This document shows, piece by piece, positions 6,040 to 6,980 of a DNA stretch of 6,980 bases. Source of the stretch: Muribaculaceae bacterium (lineage in GTDB: Bacteria; Bacteroidota; Bacteroidia; Bacteroidales; Muribaculaceae); the NCBI GenBank assembly GCA_029060585.1, contig JAIDTS010000462.1:1-6980 (forward strand), in the 5' to 3' direction. Numbering within the stretch: the first letter of the stretch is position 1; every line of letters begins with the position of its first letter. The translations under genes were made by a program, and so were the position numbers. The notes under the pieces were generated by a model. It saw only the letters and a list, made by a program, of their open reading frames with translations, did no database searches and had not been told where the DNA came from.

Positions 6040-6980
6040 ATGAAGAACCCTAAATACCTACTTTCGAGCCTCGCTGCCATTGCCGCAGTGACCGCGGGAG
6101 CTGCCACGAACGATTTCGTAATCAAGACGAACAAACCCGGCGCCCCAATTCAGCCGACGATGTATGGCATCTTCTTCGAAGACATCAACTTTGGAGCAGA
6201 CGGCGGTCTTTACGCGGAGCTCATAAAAAACCGTTCTTTCGAGTTTCCCCAGACCTTCATGGGATGGAACATCTTCGGCAACGTGCAGGTGCGCGAAGAC
6301 GGCCCATTTGAACGTAATCCCCATTACGTCCGACTCGGAGACCCGGGACATAGCCATAAGCACACCGGAATCGAAAACGAAGGGTTCTTCGGCATCGGAG
6401 TAGAGAAAGACAAGGAATATCGTTTTTCTGTATGGGCACGCTGCGTCGACGGCGAAAAATCGAAAATCCGAGTAGAGATCACAGATCCTGACACAATGGA
6501 CGACCGTCAGGCAATCGCAAAGCAGGACCTTGAGATCACAGGAAATGACTGGCAGAAATATACCGTAGTGCTCAAGCCCTCCAAAACCGACCCTAAGGCT
6601 CATCTGAGAATCTTCCTTACAACCCCGAAATCGGGCGTCGACCTCGAACACGTCTCCCTCTTCCCTGTCGACACATGGAAAGGACACGAAAACGGCATGC
6701 GTAAGGACCTCGCCCAGAAACTCGCCGACCTGAAACCGGGAGTATTCCGTTTCCCGGGTGGATGCATAGTGGAGGGAACGGACATGGATACACGCTATCA
6801 ATGGAAAAACACCGTAGGTCCGGTGGAGAACCGTCCGCTTAATGAAAACAGATGGCACTATACCTTCACCAACCGCTTCTACCCTGATTATTTCCAGAGC
6901 TACGGCCTTGGCTTCTACGAATACTTCCTTCTCAGCGAGGAAATCGGAAGCGAGCCACTTCCTATCCTTAACGTAGGTCT
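6040..6980 (+). CDS. GH51 alpha-L-arabinofuranosidase, 5' part (runs off the window)
   Basis: The first 313 codons of a glycoside hydrolase family 51 enzyme, which removes arabinofuranosyl groups from arabinan, arabinoxylan or related plant polysaccharides by a retaining mechanism. Residues 1-21 form a signal peptide (MKNPKYLLSS..., cleavage near TAGA/ATND), so the enzyme is exported, probably to the periplasm. PTMYGIFFEDINFGADGGLY (39-58) is the family's opening strand. Residues about 75-218 form a carbohydrate-binding-like beta-sandwich insert (CBM4/9-like), as in related Bacteroidota enzymes. VFRFPGGCIVEGTD (235-248) followed by YQWKNTVGP belongs to the catalytic barrel. The catalytic acid/base and nucleophile glutamates would lie beyond the window, so their absence means nothing. 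Full members are roughly 500-850 residues. The gene has its own consensus promoter. No regulator, SusC/D pair or other carbohydrate gene is visible in the window. Confidence 0.92.
   Translation, partial: MKNPKYLLSSLAAIAAVTAGAATNDFVIKTNKPGAPIQPTMYGIFFEDINFGADGGLYAELIKNRSFEFPQTFMGWNIFGNVQVREDGPFERNPHYVRLGDPGHSHKHTGIENEGFFGIGVEKDKEYRFSVWARCVDGEKSKIRVEITDPDTMDDRQAIAKQDLEITGNDWQKYTVVLKPSKTDPKAHLRIFLTTPKSGVDLEHVSLFPVDTWKGHENGMRKDLAQKLADLKPGVFRFPGGCIVEGTDMDTRYQWKNTVGPVENRPLNENRWHYTFTNRFYPDYFQSYGLGFYEYFLLSEEIGSEPLPILNVG

Noticed and set aside
6058..6858. A 266-codon open frame on the minus strand
   Set aside because: It lies entirely opposite the GH51 coding sequence, which is unmistakable by motif, and its translation resembles no protein. 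It is a by-product of the codon use of the real gene.
6040..6980. Polysaccharide utilisation locus controlled by the sigma operon
   Set aside because: No SusC, SusD, FecR or second carbohydrate enzyme is present in the window, and the GH51 gene has its own housekeeping promoter.
1..6980. CRISPR array, tRNA, rRNA or insertion sequence
   Set aside because: No regularly spaced repeats, cloverleaf-like sequence, rRNA motif, transposase or terminal repeats were seen on either strand.

Overview
The window looks like chromosomal DNA from a gut-type member of the Bacteroidota, order Bacteroidales (Bacteroides or Muribaculaceae-like). The clues are a textbook Bacteroidales promoter (TTTG, 20-bp spacer, TATCTTTGC) at 5983-6015, DUF4377- and DUF4252-type envelope proteins, an ECF sigma factor overlapping a single-pass membrane protein, and a secreted GH51 arabinofuranosidase. 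The genus assignment is inference from gene content, not from a marker gene.

Layout. Positions 1-179 hold no complete gene. A DUF4377-type lipoprotein gene lies on the minus strand (180-1016). A 180-bp divergent spacer (1017-1196) contains a perfect 10-bp inverted repeat and a second, shorter one. A tight plus-strand operon follows: ECF sigma factor (1197-1697), putative anti-sigma membrane protein (1687-2367), DUF4252 exported protein (2364-2846), a second DUF4252-like exported protein (2852-3460), and a large macroglobulin/plug-type envelope protein (coding similarity 3461-5935). A 104-bp spacer with its own promoter leads to the 5' part of a GH51 alpha-L-arabinofuranosidase gene (6040 to the window end), which is cut by the window edge.

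How the genes fit together. The overlaps (11 bp, then 4 bp) and the 5-bp gap suggest one transcript. The likely logic is that the sigma factor is held by the membrane protein and drives its own operon, whose other products act in the periplasm or at the outer membrane. The signal is unknown. The GH51 gene has its own promoter and is probably an independent polysaccharide-degradation gene.

Most notable point. The second DUF4252-like frame and the macroglobulin/plug frame are the same reading frame, separated only by a TAA at 3458-3460. The 25 codons after that stop encode a conserved family motif (PQEK...TDRD...GGDTIWLRAF) but contain no ATG, GTG or TTG. The downstream part therefore has neither a proper start nor a signal peptide of its own. 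This points to one interrupted gene (2852-5935), a sequencing error, or an unusual decoding event, rather than two ordinary genes.
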